Source: Adiantum capillus-veneris
Lineage: Eukaryota; Streptophyta; Polypodiopsida; Polypodiales; Pteridaceae
Assembly: GCA_014529385.2 (NCBI GenBank)
Contig: CM043948.1
Coordinates: 76,301,291 to 76,365,290, forward strand
Reading direction: 5' to 3'
Length of the DNA stretch: 64,000 nt
The position numbers and the translations under genes were made by a program. The notes beneath the pieces are model-generated. The model was not told where the DNA came from, made no database searches, and saw only the letters and a list, made by a program, of their open reading frames with translations. Positions 12,052-23,964 of the stretch are shown here, in pieces. Each line of letters starts with the position of its first letter. Position 1 is the first letter of the stretch.

Positions 12052-13208
12052 TGTAGGAGGCATGGGATAGGTCACTTGGACATGCCATGTCATCGTTTAC
12101 TTGGGGACCCTCAAAACCACCTTCGGACACCAACCACCACCACGGGCCGCCAAAATAGGTGCCACAACTGCCCATCAACGCAAACCTCCGCCCGCGGCCG
12201 CCACCAACACAGCGCCAAGTACCATCCGCCATGGCCAAAGCCTTCTTGAGAGAGTGCACGCTACTGCATATATAGCACGAGCCGAATGCCTTGCCCACCG
12301 CATATGGGATTTCAGATTTCCATGTGTCACTCCCTCAGGAGTTCACCCTCCCATGTCTTCAAGAACCTCCAAAAAAGACTTGAAAAAACCTTATTCTCCC
12401 CACATCTCCATTGCATGCTTCTTGGTGCTTGGTGCTCCTATCACCAAGCCGTAACTTTCATTTGAAAACCCCCATGTTCAAATTTAAACCGACCACTCCC
12501 CACTGCTCATTGACTCTCGAAGGGTCTCGAACCAAGTGTCCCATAATTGCTAAAAAACCATATGGACCGACTTGCTCAGCAATGGGCCCCAACTTTAACA
12601 AGCTATAACTTTTCGAACTGAGCTCCAATGGACAAGCGACCAATTCTAGCAGCTCCACATAGTGTCCCCTACCCCTGCAAACTTTGTCGAGCTCCAGAAA
12701 ACACATTCAGGCACTTTGCCCAAGGCGGTCAAACCGGCTCAGAACCGATCGCCAACAAAACTTCAAAGCCTCGTAACTTGCCCTCCAGAACTCAGATTGT
12801 CAATCTCAAAAGCGTGATAGGCTCAATAAATCAAGCACTACACACCCATAACTTTAGAGTGGCTTCGACCACCTAACATCACTTGCCCTATTCGGCTCAG
12901 ATCTGCAACCACCTTAACCTTCAAACCTTAATATCTTGCACACAGCGGCTCTGTTTAATAAGCCGTCTGGACGTGTCCTCTACGTCCCCAAGCAAAAAAC
13001 CAGCATAAAGAACCTCCTTCACTTGCCACCCTGTCAAGCCCTCTCCGGAGTCCATATGGTCTAAAAAACCACATCAGCCATACACATCCGCTGCCACTTT
13101 CCTACGTAGGCTCTTCTCATCTGCTCTAGCCCTCTGCAATGCATTTGTAAGCCTGCAAATCAATTTGTGTGCCGTTTGCTAGGGTTGAAACACTTGGCTG
13201 CACCAACA
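12052..13208 (-). repeat. 5' LTR of the non-autonomous element
   Basis: Partner of the 9832-11024 copy. On minus it starts TGTTGGTGCAGCCAAG and ends ATGCCTCCTACA, so it keeps the canonical TG...CA ends. Confidence 0.75.
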
Positions 13209-13957
13209 TGGTCATCTATAAGACTCTAATATGCAAAATGAAAAATAGAAACGTATGTTGATTACTTTTCTCTGTAATGAAAAAGGGGTATCCACCGACA
13301 ACAAAGACCATTAGATTATTGTGAGAAGACACTTGATTTGATCTGCGCCAGGAGCGTGAATGGACAGAACGAGATGATTACACACCATTAAGAGGTATAA
13401 TCAAGCATTATGAGCGAGTAGAGCTATAGTTTGTCATATTTCTCTAACCCTTGTATGTTTTTGTAGGAGGTGTTGAGCATGGGCATGACCTCATGTGGTA
13501 GCTTTTGTATTAGTACACAAACAAAATGACATCATGGTGTAGTATGAAGGAGAGCATTGCTTGGGAGCCAAATGGGTCTAATGGTTACAATATTTTAAGA
13601 CAAAGAGTACGCTTACAAGATTCATAGCATCTTAGACCAACAAGCCGCTCGTCTCAGAGATGCAATAGCGTGGAAAGAGGCAAGAGATTGAGATGGCTCA
13701 TAAAGTAGAGGAAGTAAGAAGAACTTAGTAGAAGACAATAATTGTAGAGCTGGAACCAACTCATCGCCCAGATTAGGATTTTTTATGCGAGCTCGACAAG
13801 TTCTACCTATGAACTTCTTGTAAGCCCATTTTACCACACCTGATTGTGATTGAATAAAAACTTGTTCCTACAAGATGTGCAATGCTTTCAAAGTGTTTTT
13901 CATTATTTATATCACTTGATTCAAAGATAAAAAACTAAGAGTTTTATATGTTATGCA

Positions 13958-14033
<76 letters not shown>

Positions 14034-16750
14034 GATAGTAAGAAGAGATAGGGAGAGAAAGAGACATTATTATCGTCCTTGGAGGCCAAACATGACCTAT
14101 GGGACTAAAGTTACATGTGATGTAGTATGTATGGGGCTTATGAGTGATTCTTCATGCTCCAAAATTGTGGTGATGAGAGTCACAATGGAGAGCCCACTCT
14201 ATGGCTGAGACAGGAAATTATGTAGACCTAAGTCATGGCTAAAAAAAATGAGGGAAGCAAGTTTGAATGTGACCAAAAGCTGAGCACTCTAGTATTACGT
14301 GGTACTCAGACTCTTGAACTTGTAGTGAGCATAATGTCCACAATTGGTTTGACTCTTCTCCATTTTCCCAATGCCCTCGCTTGCATCAAAAGACTTGGAA
14401 GCTAAGCCGAATGGTTGCGATAGTGTGTATCACTGACAAGGGGATATGCTCAAGCATGTACAAGGGTGAGTGCGGTTTCCTCTTTTAACAAAGAAGGTTT
14501 TGTAGTGATAGCCGTTTTTTGGCTCTTCGTATTTTCCATAGTGAGCCACCTCACCCAAGAAAAATCACTTTAACACTATGGATATCCTCACCTTTTCATT
14601 GTACATAGGCGCCTCTGAGTTAGGGGACTTTTCCCATATCTCCTTAAAAACTTGCAGTTAGCTAGTCACTGGGCTAGTTGAGCCAAAGAAATAAATAAAA
14701 ATAAAAAATAAAAAATTATAGGCCATTTTTGTGTGTAAATATTTTTTTGTATATAGGGCCTACATATAGGGATTTTTCATAATTAATTTGATTTTTATTT
14801 AAATATCATTTTTATTTACCTAGATGTGCATTATTTGCCTAAGTATACTATATACATTGATTGACCATTATCGTGATTTTATTACCATTGTGTATTCCCT
14901 CTATTTTATAAAAAGACATTTTCATCTAAGCCTCTTTAAATTTTGGTGGAACTCCATCCCAACACAAATCACAAAAACTAGTTTTATTTGTGTGAGCATA
15001 TTTTCACTATTGTGATTTTTTCCTTTCTACAATTATTCTTCTTTTCACTCTTATAAATTAAAACACCAAAAATATTCATCTTTTTATGGTAGCCCCATAA
15101 TGAAAGAGATACTTTTTTAAGTTGACCTCTTTATATATTTTCTATTCATGTTATTTTATTTTCACATGTACATATTTTTAGACCACTCAATATTTGATTT
15201 TTTAAGTTGTATTATTCACTTATATCATGAGCTCAACAATATCTTCACTTATAGACCAAGAAAACAAGGTCAAGGATTATGGAGGGCTCACTCTTGGAGG
15301 CATTCAAAAGAATCATCCAAAGTGGGACCCCACAAAGACTTTGTGCATTGGAAAAAGACAGCCTGTTTTGCAAATTTTTTTGCATACACTTCCTCCTCGA
15401 ATTTGGAAAAGTGATGAAGACAAGAATTGTAGCTTGTGAGCTAAATGTTTTTCTCAAATTTGCTCATAATTTTTGGAGCTACGAGCTGTGAGATATGATT
15501 TAATTGGTGGACCCCTGTTTGCCCATGCCATGCAACCACACTCCCTCATCCACTATCATTTTTCTCTTTCACACACACTTCTCCACTCATCATCCCCATC
15601 TCTCTCACCTCTCCTCTCTACACCATACTCACCTTCTCCTTAACCTTGAAAAATAAGAGAAACCATGGTGAACTCATGCCTCTTACACACACTTCTATTT
15701 CAAAATTGACCTCCTATTCTCGTTTTTTCTCCTCCAAATTATCAATTTCTATAAAAAAAATCCACAAAAAGCAGCCTCTGTCTTAAAGAACACCATCATG
15801 GTGATGAATTACTCACTTCAATCACCTTGGCTCCCAAGAAAGGTCAAGAATGGAGAACAACGTACTGTCAAAGTTAGTGGACCGTCAACAAGCATCAAAA
15901 TTGACCTACTCAAGATTTTTGGAGCATCAACATTATAAGAAATTCATCTTTTATCTTTCTTATTTGTATCCTACATGGATACTCTCATTGTTGTAAATAT
16001 CCAAATCCATTTGTAAATCAATAAATAGTACCCTAACTCTACTAATCTACTAGCACTAACCCTACTATGTGAAGTCCTATCACCTCCATTTCTCTACTCT
16101 TTCTTTTATCTCTCTATCCCTCACCACCTAAGTTGCATTGTACGTTATATGATGTACATATAATACACTTTAAACGGGCGTATTATACAATGTCTATCTT
16201 TATTTGTTCATATTATACGGTGCCACATTAGTAAAAACACCGTACCTAAAAAACACAGTAAAAACACCGTATTTGATCAAAATGTAGCCCTCTATATACC
16301 GTGAAAACAAACTGTTTTCCTCATTCTATTCATTGCTCTTCCCCCTTTTCTCATCTATAAGTGAGCTTTACAAAATAAAAAATATATATAAAAAACATTT
16401 TAAATTTAGTTATATAATTTTTTAGTAAAAATTTAGAGCTTAGGATAAAAAGTTAAATTAGTTAAATGTAGTTTGTTTTAGGCTTTGGAGTTTTGAGCTT
16501 AGTCTTTATCTGCTCTGTGTGAAGTATATCTTACACTAGGAGGTAAATTAAGTAAAGTAGTTAGTGATTACTTGCCCACACTTGGCAGTGATTTAAGATA
16601 GTTAAAGTTGGCAGCTATTTGCTTTGTGTTGAACGATGTCTAAGAAATTGATGACATGGTGCTTGTAATTGAGGGGACGGATGAGCTATAAAATTTGTAC
16701 TATATTCTCAATTAATTTTGTAATGCGAAAGTTGTGTGGAGTTCAGCTTC
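13209..16750. other. Intergenic AT-rich DNA with one long (GA)n tract
   Basis: (GA)n at 13960-14030. The rest is AT-rich with scattered pyrimidine-rich patches (15540-15660). A patch at 16140-16320 repeats GTATTATA and ACACCGTA motifs several times. Short frames at 13622-13837 (minus) and 15148-15491 (plus) carry no recognised domain. I see no convincing gene. Confidence 0.5.

Positions 16751-16754
<4 letters not shown>

Positions 16755-16810
<56 letters not shown>
16755..16810. repeat. (CT)n microsatellite
   Basis: A perfect dinucleotide run of about 56 bp. Frames translated through it are not genes. Confidence 0.95.
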
Positions 16811-16814
<4 letters not shown>

Positions 16815-16888
16815 TTCTTTCTATCATTGTCTGAAAGAGGGAGGGGGAGAGAATAAAACTCACACAATTGCAACAACATCCGACATGT

Positions 16889-17083
16889 TCATTTGTTCTT
16901 TCTCTTCTTAGAAAACAGGCCCATATCTTGCCTCGTACCATACTTTCTTTCTAGCTCCGCTATACGAGCGCGCATCATGGCTAGGGTCTCTCCTTGACTT
17001 GCCAAATCCACACCTTGGGTTGCGAGCTGCTCAATGACTGCGGTTTCTTTGGGCAAATATGTGCAACCTCTCTTGCGAGGATA
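16889..17083 (-). pseudogene. C-terminal coiled-coil remnant, possibly transposase-associated
   Basis: A 64-codon minus frame open from a TAA at 17084-17086 to a TGA at 16889-16891. It has a basic start (PRKRGCTYLPKE), a heptad-like helix (VIEQLATQ..LAMMRARIAELERKYG) and a Lys/Arg-rich end that could be a nuclear signal. A second frame at about 17148-17330 (minus), also broken by stops, may be the preceding part. Plant CACTA-type proteins often end in such coiled coils, but that assignment is a guess. Confidence 0.25.
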
Positions 17084-17339
17084 TTACCACTAGCTCAAAA
17101 TAATGTATTGTGTACAAAGTGATTTGGGCATAGTTGTCTGCATTGCCTGTAATTCAGTGGCTCCCCTGGAAGTTCTGATTCTTCTTCTTGGGATGCAGCC
17201 AAAGCCTAAGATCTCCTTGAGCCACCCAAATCTCTTCCTCTTTGTAAATTTGTTGTGCCAATGCATGATTAAGCGAAGGATCATTAGGCTGCTGTGCATT
17301 CTAGTCGGGAGCAATATGTTCCATACCTAAAATGCAAAA

Positions 17340-18210
17340 CAATAAACTTTAATGAGATAAGTCTTAGCACTTACAAAAGAGAGATGCTTTAGAGGATTTC
17401 AGTGATCCACATCTTGAAATACTTTAAAACCTTAACTTGAAGAACTTAAAGACGTAACTGAAAATACGATTAAAGATCTAGTTTGAAATATCACCACACA
17501 TTGCACACCATTAATGACAAAAAAGATTGTTACTGGTCTAATCATCAATAGGCCTCAAGCCAAATTTGGTTACAACATGATAGCCAACATTATGGGCTCC
17601 ATTCAAACAAAGGCTTAAATCCCATATTTTAGGCCTATCTAAGGGTTTGGACAATTCTCCACTAGCAATATGTTTGTATATACTTCACAAAAATTCGCGC
17701 TTCAGAATCTCAGAGGGCTTGTAAGGTTTTTAGTTTCTGAAACCTTAGAAATTGTATGAAGCCTAATCAAATTGATCTCTTGTTAAGAAAGCAATGTAGA
17801 ATTGTCCAACCGTGGCAAATATTGGACCAATTTTTGGAACTGTAATCATGACTTTACTATGGTTAGAAATTTTCATAACTGAATTCTGATAAAAACTATC
17901 AAAGTTATGGCCCCTGAAAGTTTATACTGTGGATTAAATTAATTAAATAAATTATAAGATTTTGGTAATCATTACTGCAGAAGACTTCTATTGTAAATCC
18001 CTAGATATTTACAGATAATTGCAAATATTTTTAAAATTAATCACGAAAAGGGTCAGATAATAGCAAAAAATCAATTTTGTGTATCTAGGGGGACTATGTG
18101 GGACAGTAATGAACTTGCCCAGGCTGGAATTAGTAGCAGGTGGTGCTAGGGGAAGGCTGGGGGCTGCCTTAATGTGCAAGCAAATGCCAGAAGCAGCCTA
18201 TAAACCCTGA
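17340..18210. other. No gene seen
   Basis: AT-rich single-copy-looking DNA. It could be the upstream region or an LTR-like promoter segment for the TATA box that follows. Confidence 0.4.
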
Positions 18211-18215
18211 AAGCC

Positions 18216-18223
18216 TATAAATA
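18216..18223 (+). promoter_or_regulatory. Candidate TATA box
   Basis: TATAAATA sits in a GC-richer island inside AT-rich DNA and is followed about 30 nt downstream by CACAAAAGAAATCAGAC, a plausible start region. The transcript would cross the 150-bp repeat array before reaching the ATG at 20248. Confidence 0.4.
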
Positions 18224-18549
18224 GGCCCCTCCTCTTCACAAAAGAAATCAGACTTAGATTTCTGGCCATTTCTCTCTCACCTAGAGAGAACTCTACTCAA
18301 AAATCACTAGAGAGCAAAAAATCTAGTTGATTATCCACAATAATTAGCTTAATCCTTTTCAATTAGCAAAATTATGCTAATTTACCTATATTTTTTTTAA
18401 TTAATCAAATTAATTAAGAAGATTAAACTTATTTACACTCTAAATTACTCTCTTAATTCTTAATATTCTGTTGATTACTTAAATTAAGATTAGGGATATT
18501 AACGTAATTAATTATTAAGCCATATTAGGATTGTAATTAATCTTTTTGG

Positions 18550-20125
18550 TCTTAAATATAGGGTAATTATACTAAGTAAACTTAGATTAGTATAGATAAT
18601 TATTAGAGATGGATTAGATTGTCAAGAAGCTAGGAAAATTATATCTTAATTTTTGATTAATTTTTGTAATTAATTAGGTAAAAATTAGCTGTTTTTAATC
18701 AAAAAACTGATAGGAAACCTACTTAATTAGCTCAAAAATTCTTAAGTTAGTTATCATAGCTAGAAAACACTATTAAGAATATGGAGTAAATTAATCATTA
18801 ACAAATAATTGATCTAAATATTTAATTGAGCTAAAATTAGCTATTTTTAGTCAAAAATTAAAGGGGGAAATTAGTAAATTATGTGAGATAGCTATGTGCT
18901 ATTTATTAGAATTGGTTTACATGCTAAAAAAATCCATGATATTTATTTTAAGGTTAGAAAAACAATATAGCTATTTATCTAGGTCAGATTAGGCAAATTT
19001 TAGCTATAACTTAAAGAGGGAATTAGTTAAATTATTTAGATAATTATAAAGTAATTATCACAGATAGAAATCAATGTTATAAAGTTGGGATAATCAGGGC
19101 ATACACAAAACATTAGTTTATATAATTAATTAGATAAAAATTGTCTATTTTTTAGTACAAATTATAGGGAGAAATCAATTAAATTACTTAGATAATTATA
19201 CAATAATTATCAAAGATATAAATCAATGTCAAAAAGTTGGGATAATTAGGGAATGCACAGAAAATTAGTTTATCTAATTAGCTAGACCAAAGTTGTCTAT
19301 TTTGTAGCATAAATTAAAGAGAGAAATTAGTTAAATTACTCAGATAACTATACAATAGTTATCACAGATATAAATCAATGTTGAAAATCTAGAATAATTA
19401 GTCCATACACATAAAATTAGTTAATCTAATTAATTAGACCAAAATTATCTATTTTTGAGCATAAATTAAAGAGGGAAATTATTTATATTACTTAGATAAT
19501 TATATAGTAATTATCATAGGTAGAAATCACTCTGAGAAACCTGAGATAAATAGTTCATGCACAGATAATTAGTTTAGCTAATTATGTTAGCTAATATGTT
19601 TGATTTTGATTGTAAATTTGAAAGGGAAAATAGTATATTAATTAGAAAACCACATATGGAAGGTGGCATAGTTATCTTAAGTACAAATAATAAGTTTAGC
19701 TAATTACTGAGATAATATTTCTTCATTTTGTCTATAAATTGAGAGGGGAAACTAGCAAATTAATTTATATAATTACATGGTAATTACGAGAGCTAAAAAA
19801 TAGCATTAGGAAGTCGGGATAATTACCTTCAGTTCAAATAATCAGTTTAGCTAATTATCTTAGCTAATATTGTCTGATTTTGACTATAAATCAAGAAGGG
19901 AAATTAGTAAGTCAATTTATAAGTTAGGAAGATAATTACCAGGGTTATAATACACCTAGGGTAAATATCCCACAAGCAGAAACATAATTCATAAATTACT
20001 AACTCCAAATTAGGATATTTTTAAATAGAAATTAAATAAGGAAATTAGTAAAATAGCCTCGATAACTATAAGATAATTATGGGAGAGCAATAACACCATT
20101 AGGAAGCTAAGAAAAAAATACCTCA
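18550..20125 (+). repeat. Degenerate ~150-bp tandem array
   Basis: Around ten diverged units, 122-153 bp each, are recognisable by GGGAAATTAGTAAATTA, then TAGATAATTATA, then an AATCA/ATT-AGGAAG step, then AATTAGTTTA-CTAATTA, then TTGTCTATTTTT. Unit starts are near 18710, 18866, 19020, 19171, 19323, 19473, 19624, 19746, 19898 and 20040. AT content is very high. It lies between the TATA box and the first ATG of the next feature. Confidence 0.75.
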
Positions 20126-20247
20126 CCCATATATTTATCGAAGACATTTATTTTGTCCAAAAATTTCTATTTTTGGAAAAAAGGAATAAGAGAGATTATT
20201 CATTTAATTCTCCAATTGATTAAGTATCATTTTATAAGGCTACCACT

Positions 20248-21216
20248 ATGGCTCCGAAGAGGACCCGGGGAAATCTTCAGTCCGATGAGGATGATACAAC
20301 TCACAAGAGGACTAGAGTATCCCATGACCATGAGGCTGGGCCTAATAGTAGGCCTACGGAGGAGAGTCTTTAGGCGCCAACACAGCAGCAGATGGCTGAT
20401 CAGTCCCAGGTGGGTTTCCATTTATTCAATTAAGTCTTTAAATAGTTTAAGTTCTTTTATAAATTAACATTACATACGTAAGGAGTAAGTAAGAATCAAA
20501 AAAGGAATAACTGGCCGAAAACAGAAGGTAACTTCCAAGAAACCAACGAACATTGTTTGGAATTAGGAAAGAATTGTTTGGGCTAAGACTAGTTGACCTA
20601 GGAAAGAATGTTTGATCATCCAAGAAAGACAACTTGTCTCAAGACACCTCTGATTCCTTGGAATATTTTACTCCAGGTGATGAGTAATGATGGCGAGTCA
20701 GCCATGGATGAGTCGGTTACCTCCGTGTACGCGGAATCTTTATCCCGTGCATGTTTGTGTTTGTGGATACTACTTAGGATATCATTTTTATCCTAGAGGA
20801 ATCTCCGGGTTGTATGGGCAACTGGTTGGCGTATGGGCGCCCGGACTTTGGGTGATGTCTTTTTCTACCCCAGTTTTTATAAATAAAGAATGGGTGCCGT
20901 TTTTCACCCCTGTATAGGTGATGTTGAGACAAGCCATTACTGGGTCAGAGTTACTTCAGATTGACAGTACCTTGTCATTAGGAAATAAATGGACTCATTT
21001 CCGAGCCTTTTAGCTCTAGTGAGAGAATGCTCCTTAGCCAATAGGAAGAAGGCTAATGTTATGTTGAAAAAATCTTTTTCTCATTTTGAAAATGTCCATG
21101 AAAACCATTTTGGTGAAATTGTCACTATCATCAGAAAAGTAAGGCGCTTGATAATGACATCTTGCACAAGCGCCGAATGCCTTTTTATGACCCGCTGTTG
21201 CTATCCTATAAAGTGA
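20248..21216 (+). pseudogene. Broken three-exon-like unit starting MAPKRTRGN
   Basis: The first exon candidate, 20248-20409, encodes a short charged Lys/Arg then Asp/Glu/Gln-rich start (MAPKRTRGNLQSDEDDTTH). It has an in-frame TAG at 20371 and ends at CAG|GTGGGT, a possible donor. Two further stretches, from 20677 and from 20918, each begin GTGATG right after an AG and hold protein-like frames (the second includes LKKSFSHFENVHENHFGEI near 21060-21120). The N-terminus looks like a nuclear or gag-like protein. I do not recognise the family, and the unit may be a mobile-element gene. Confidence 0.3.
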
Positions 21217-21223
21217 AGTACTT

Positions 21224-21248
21224 ATACTTGTGCATCTCGCACAAGTAT
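21224..21248. repeat. Perfect short hairpin
   Basis: ATACTTGTGC, ATCTC loop, GCACAAGTAT: 10-bp arms and a 5-nt loop. A related module (CTTGCACAAGCGC paired with GCGCTTG) lies about 70 bp upstream. Confidence 0.7.
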
Positions 21249-21343
21249 CAATCACCTTTTTATGAAGTACTCACAATTTAAATTTGAATAGATCATACTT
21301 GATAGTGATTGATAAGTACTATTTAAGACTATGAAGGAGTCAG

Positions 21344-21398
21344 AACCAAGCGAATAGAGGTCCTTCAGGGGTCTCTAGCACCTCTATTTGCTTGGTTT
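21344..21398. repeat. Inverted repeat sharing the core of the larger palindrome
   Basis: AACCAAGCGAATAGAGG at 21344-21360 pairs with CCTCTATTTGCTTGGTT at 21381-21397. The same core recurs in both arms of the 21450-21734 palindrome, so these are modules of one family. Confidence 0.7.
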
Positions 21399-21449
21399 TG
21401 ACCTCATGAGGCTCTAGGATTAAGATATAGCATTTTTCAAGCCCACGGG

Positions 21450-21734
21450 TGCATCCGGAACGTCCAAAAACCTTAGGATAGCTCTATAAACGCTGAAATC
21501 TGACGTCTCTAGCTCAAGATATAGCATTTTTAACTTAAATAAAATTTTAAGCCTAGGGCCTCATGAGGTCAGTACCAAGCGAATAGAGGCCCTTGAGACC
21601 CCCTCAAGGGCCTCTATTCGCTTGGTACTCATCTCATGAGGCCCTAGGCTTAAAAATGCTATATCTTGAGCTAGAGACGTCAGATTTCAACATTTTAAAG
21701 AGCTTTCCTAAGGTTTTTGGAAGCTCCGGATGCA
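21450..21734. repeat. Long palindrome, MITE or foldback element
   Basis: The right arm (21603-21734) is the near-perfect reverse complement of the left arm (21450-21597) around the 5-nt loop at 21598-21602. Paired landmarks are GGTACCAAGCGAATAGAGG-type cores next to the loop, CTCATGAGG, CCTAGGCTTAAAA, GAGCTAGAGACGTCAG, CCTAAGGTTTTTGG and TCCGGATGCA. The left arm carries a ~14-bp AT insertion. A transcript would fold into a long double strand and could be a source of small RNAs. Confidence 0.8.
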
Positions 21735-22551
21735 GTCGTGGTATTATTTTTGTATTTTTAAAACAACTCTTATGTGTTTTCTCTCATGGCACATCACATC
21801 ACTCATTAAGATTCATAGATATGGATTTTTGTGTACAGTTAAGTTGGGCTCTCGAAAAGCATTTTGTACGAGCATGCATTTAACTGATTGAGCAAACTTT
21901 TACGTATGTACTATGAGAAATAGAATTCCCAAAAAACACTTTTGTATTTTTCATAATTACCTCTCTCTATGCTGAGTTGACATTTCTTACAGGGCCCCAA
22001 ATTGTGTCCAAGTTTCTTCTAATGCTTAGGTCTAAAGATGTCTATTTGCTAAAAGAATGTTTTCAATACTGCTTTCAAGGGCTGTTTTAATGAAATTCTG
22101 TTATGAAGGATAAAAGGAATCATTATTTTAATTGTGATAATAACGTGGTAGTAATTAAATAACAAAGTATCATCTGTAAGTGCGGGGTGGTAAGTGGGGA
22201 TTGACTAAGGTTGTCAATCATGAACGGGTGGACCTGATTAGTTAGGTAACTATCCATTCTTGCGCACTAAAACGTCTAGAAAATTTCTACATGGGGAAAA
22301 GAAGTCCACCAGTTGTTGTGCCCTCATATATGTTAGGGGGAAAAACCGTTGGTTAAGGATACCTTAGCCCAAATTGTGGAGTTTATAGGGCCGGATAGTT
22401 TTAGAATTTTTAAAATATTTGTCTCGTTTCCACTGCGAGATGGGACTAGGTCTTCATCTATGGCTATAGACCCAAGCCATTGTCAATGGTAAAGGTCTAT
22501 TCGTTGGATTTTTCTTGTTTAGAGACTTTGACTTCTATTAGACCTAGAGAC

Positions 22552-23807
22552 CTATAAAGGATCCCATCCCACTTGGGTGTTGGTGGGGTTGGGGACCTCA
22601 CAGGGCTCAGGAATACAAGCAGCCAAGCATCTAAGAATATATGAGAGATTATATATATCAGATGCTATGATGAAAGGAGGAGGATTGGTGCTGATATTTT
22701 TAGGGGTAGTCGATGGATAATCTCGCTCGAATTGAGCTCTAGTTTGAAAGGTGACATTTGGCAGCTTGGAAAATGTTGCCAAAGTGTTTGATGGTGTACT
22801 TTGTCCCTAGTTCATGGTTCCACCATACACTCCTTAGCTGTAGCCAAAATGTAGTAGAATATTTCTAATGTGTAGATTATTTTTGTGACTATGAACGAAT
22901 TTCATCATCTGTAGAAGAGCGTTGCAGATCGGCAAAATGTTGTTTATGAACTATTGTACAGTTCCAGATGTGTGTTGAAACTCTCTGCTTGCAGGCTTGC
23001 TTCCATCATGATGACATGACTAAATCCACTGCTCAAGGTGACCTCCATTCCAATGCTTGAAGATCAACATAGGTCTTTTGCTATAACAAACAAGAGCACG
23101 TGGAAACATCATTCCACAATGATGAACAGTAGTAGCAGTTGCTTCCTCTAGCACAATTCGTAATGTCGGTTTTCTTCCTATCTGGTCCTTGTAGATCTTT
23201 GACGCATAGACAGGATATTTGAAGGGAGGATGGTCCATTGAAACTTGCTTTACATTTGCAAAACTTCCTTCACCTAATTGGGGTGCTTGCAAGTGAAAGA
23301 TAGAATGTTCCCCAAGTAAGTGTAGGACAGGAGGACATGTAGTATAATCCAGGTGTACAACTAAGGGCTCAACACCTGAAGGAGGAGGCACATCCTCTTC
23401 TAGCCTAAGATGTTTTGAAGAGCCTTTGACCTTATCCTTGCTCCTCAATTTTGAATGTAGCTATGCCACAAATTGGATTTTCTCTTTGATTCCAGATTTG
23501 GCTTTGATTTCTGGATGAACCATTCTCTCAAAGCTTCTAGTGACTTGACCTAATAATTGCTTTACTGTGTTATGCATTACTCCATTAGTACGTAGAGCTG
23601 GATCAAATGAAACAGGGAATGCACTGCACAGTATCAGCCAACATTGTTCCACAAATTCAATCACAAAATCATCGAGGTTTTCCTGTAGTGGATCAAATGC
23701 CCGACACAAATGATCGTCCGAAGCTCCATAGAGAGACAAAACTAGAGCGTCACAAATGATTTTTCCATGCTGATGCGTTAATTTTGTCTCTACCATGACT
23801 GAAGCTT
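22552..23807 (-). pseudogene. Protein-kinase pseudogene related to the kinase carried by the hAT element
   Basis: The minus-strand pieces collinear with a kinase are: an N-terminal helical region (from ATG 23796), the glycine loop LGEGSFANVKQV, the VAIK-type lysine in YASKIYKD, the hinge-like LIFKHWNGGHLEQW (ends 23020), then in another frame the catalytic-loop-like HKNNLHIRNILL followed by HFGYS (near 22850-22950), and the subdomain IX-like ASDIYNLSYIL (22552-22782). The catalytic Asp and the DFG Asp appear as Asn and His, so it would be inactive as read. In-frame stops are TAG 23461-23463, TAA 22834-22836 and TAG 22807-22809, and there is a frameshift near 23020. Its ASDIY and LH..N motifs match the 41953-43443 kinase (ASDIYALGYL, SDLHPFN). 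Confidence 0.7.
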
Positions 23808-23964
23808 GAAAATACATGAAGCAAATATAAGAGGAAAATCTAGAATAGATATAAATTTGACATATATGATTGTAAATAGTTCTAAATGAAAATATTTCAT
23901 GGAAAATGATAACAACCAGTAACGAAAGACCTAAACATTTCATGGACAATAATATAACAAATCT

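Larger units (their letters stand above)
9832..13208 (-). mobile_element. Old non-autonomous LTR retrotransposon (no pol)
   Basis: Two direct repeats of about 1.17 kb (9832-11024 and 12052-13208) enclose about 1.03 kb. The orientation is minus. There the 5' LTR begins TGTTGGTGCAGCC at 13208 and ends CCTCCTACA at 12052, and the other copy is preceded on minus by AAGGGGGTTAGGAAA, a polypurine tract. No reverse transcriptase, integrase or protease is present. I see no matching TSD and the copies differ by many substitutions and indels, so the insertion is old. A primer-binding site is not clear; a TGGTAT lies about 20 nt inside the 5' LTR. Confidence 0.7.
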
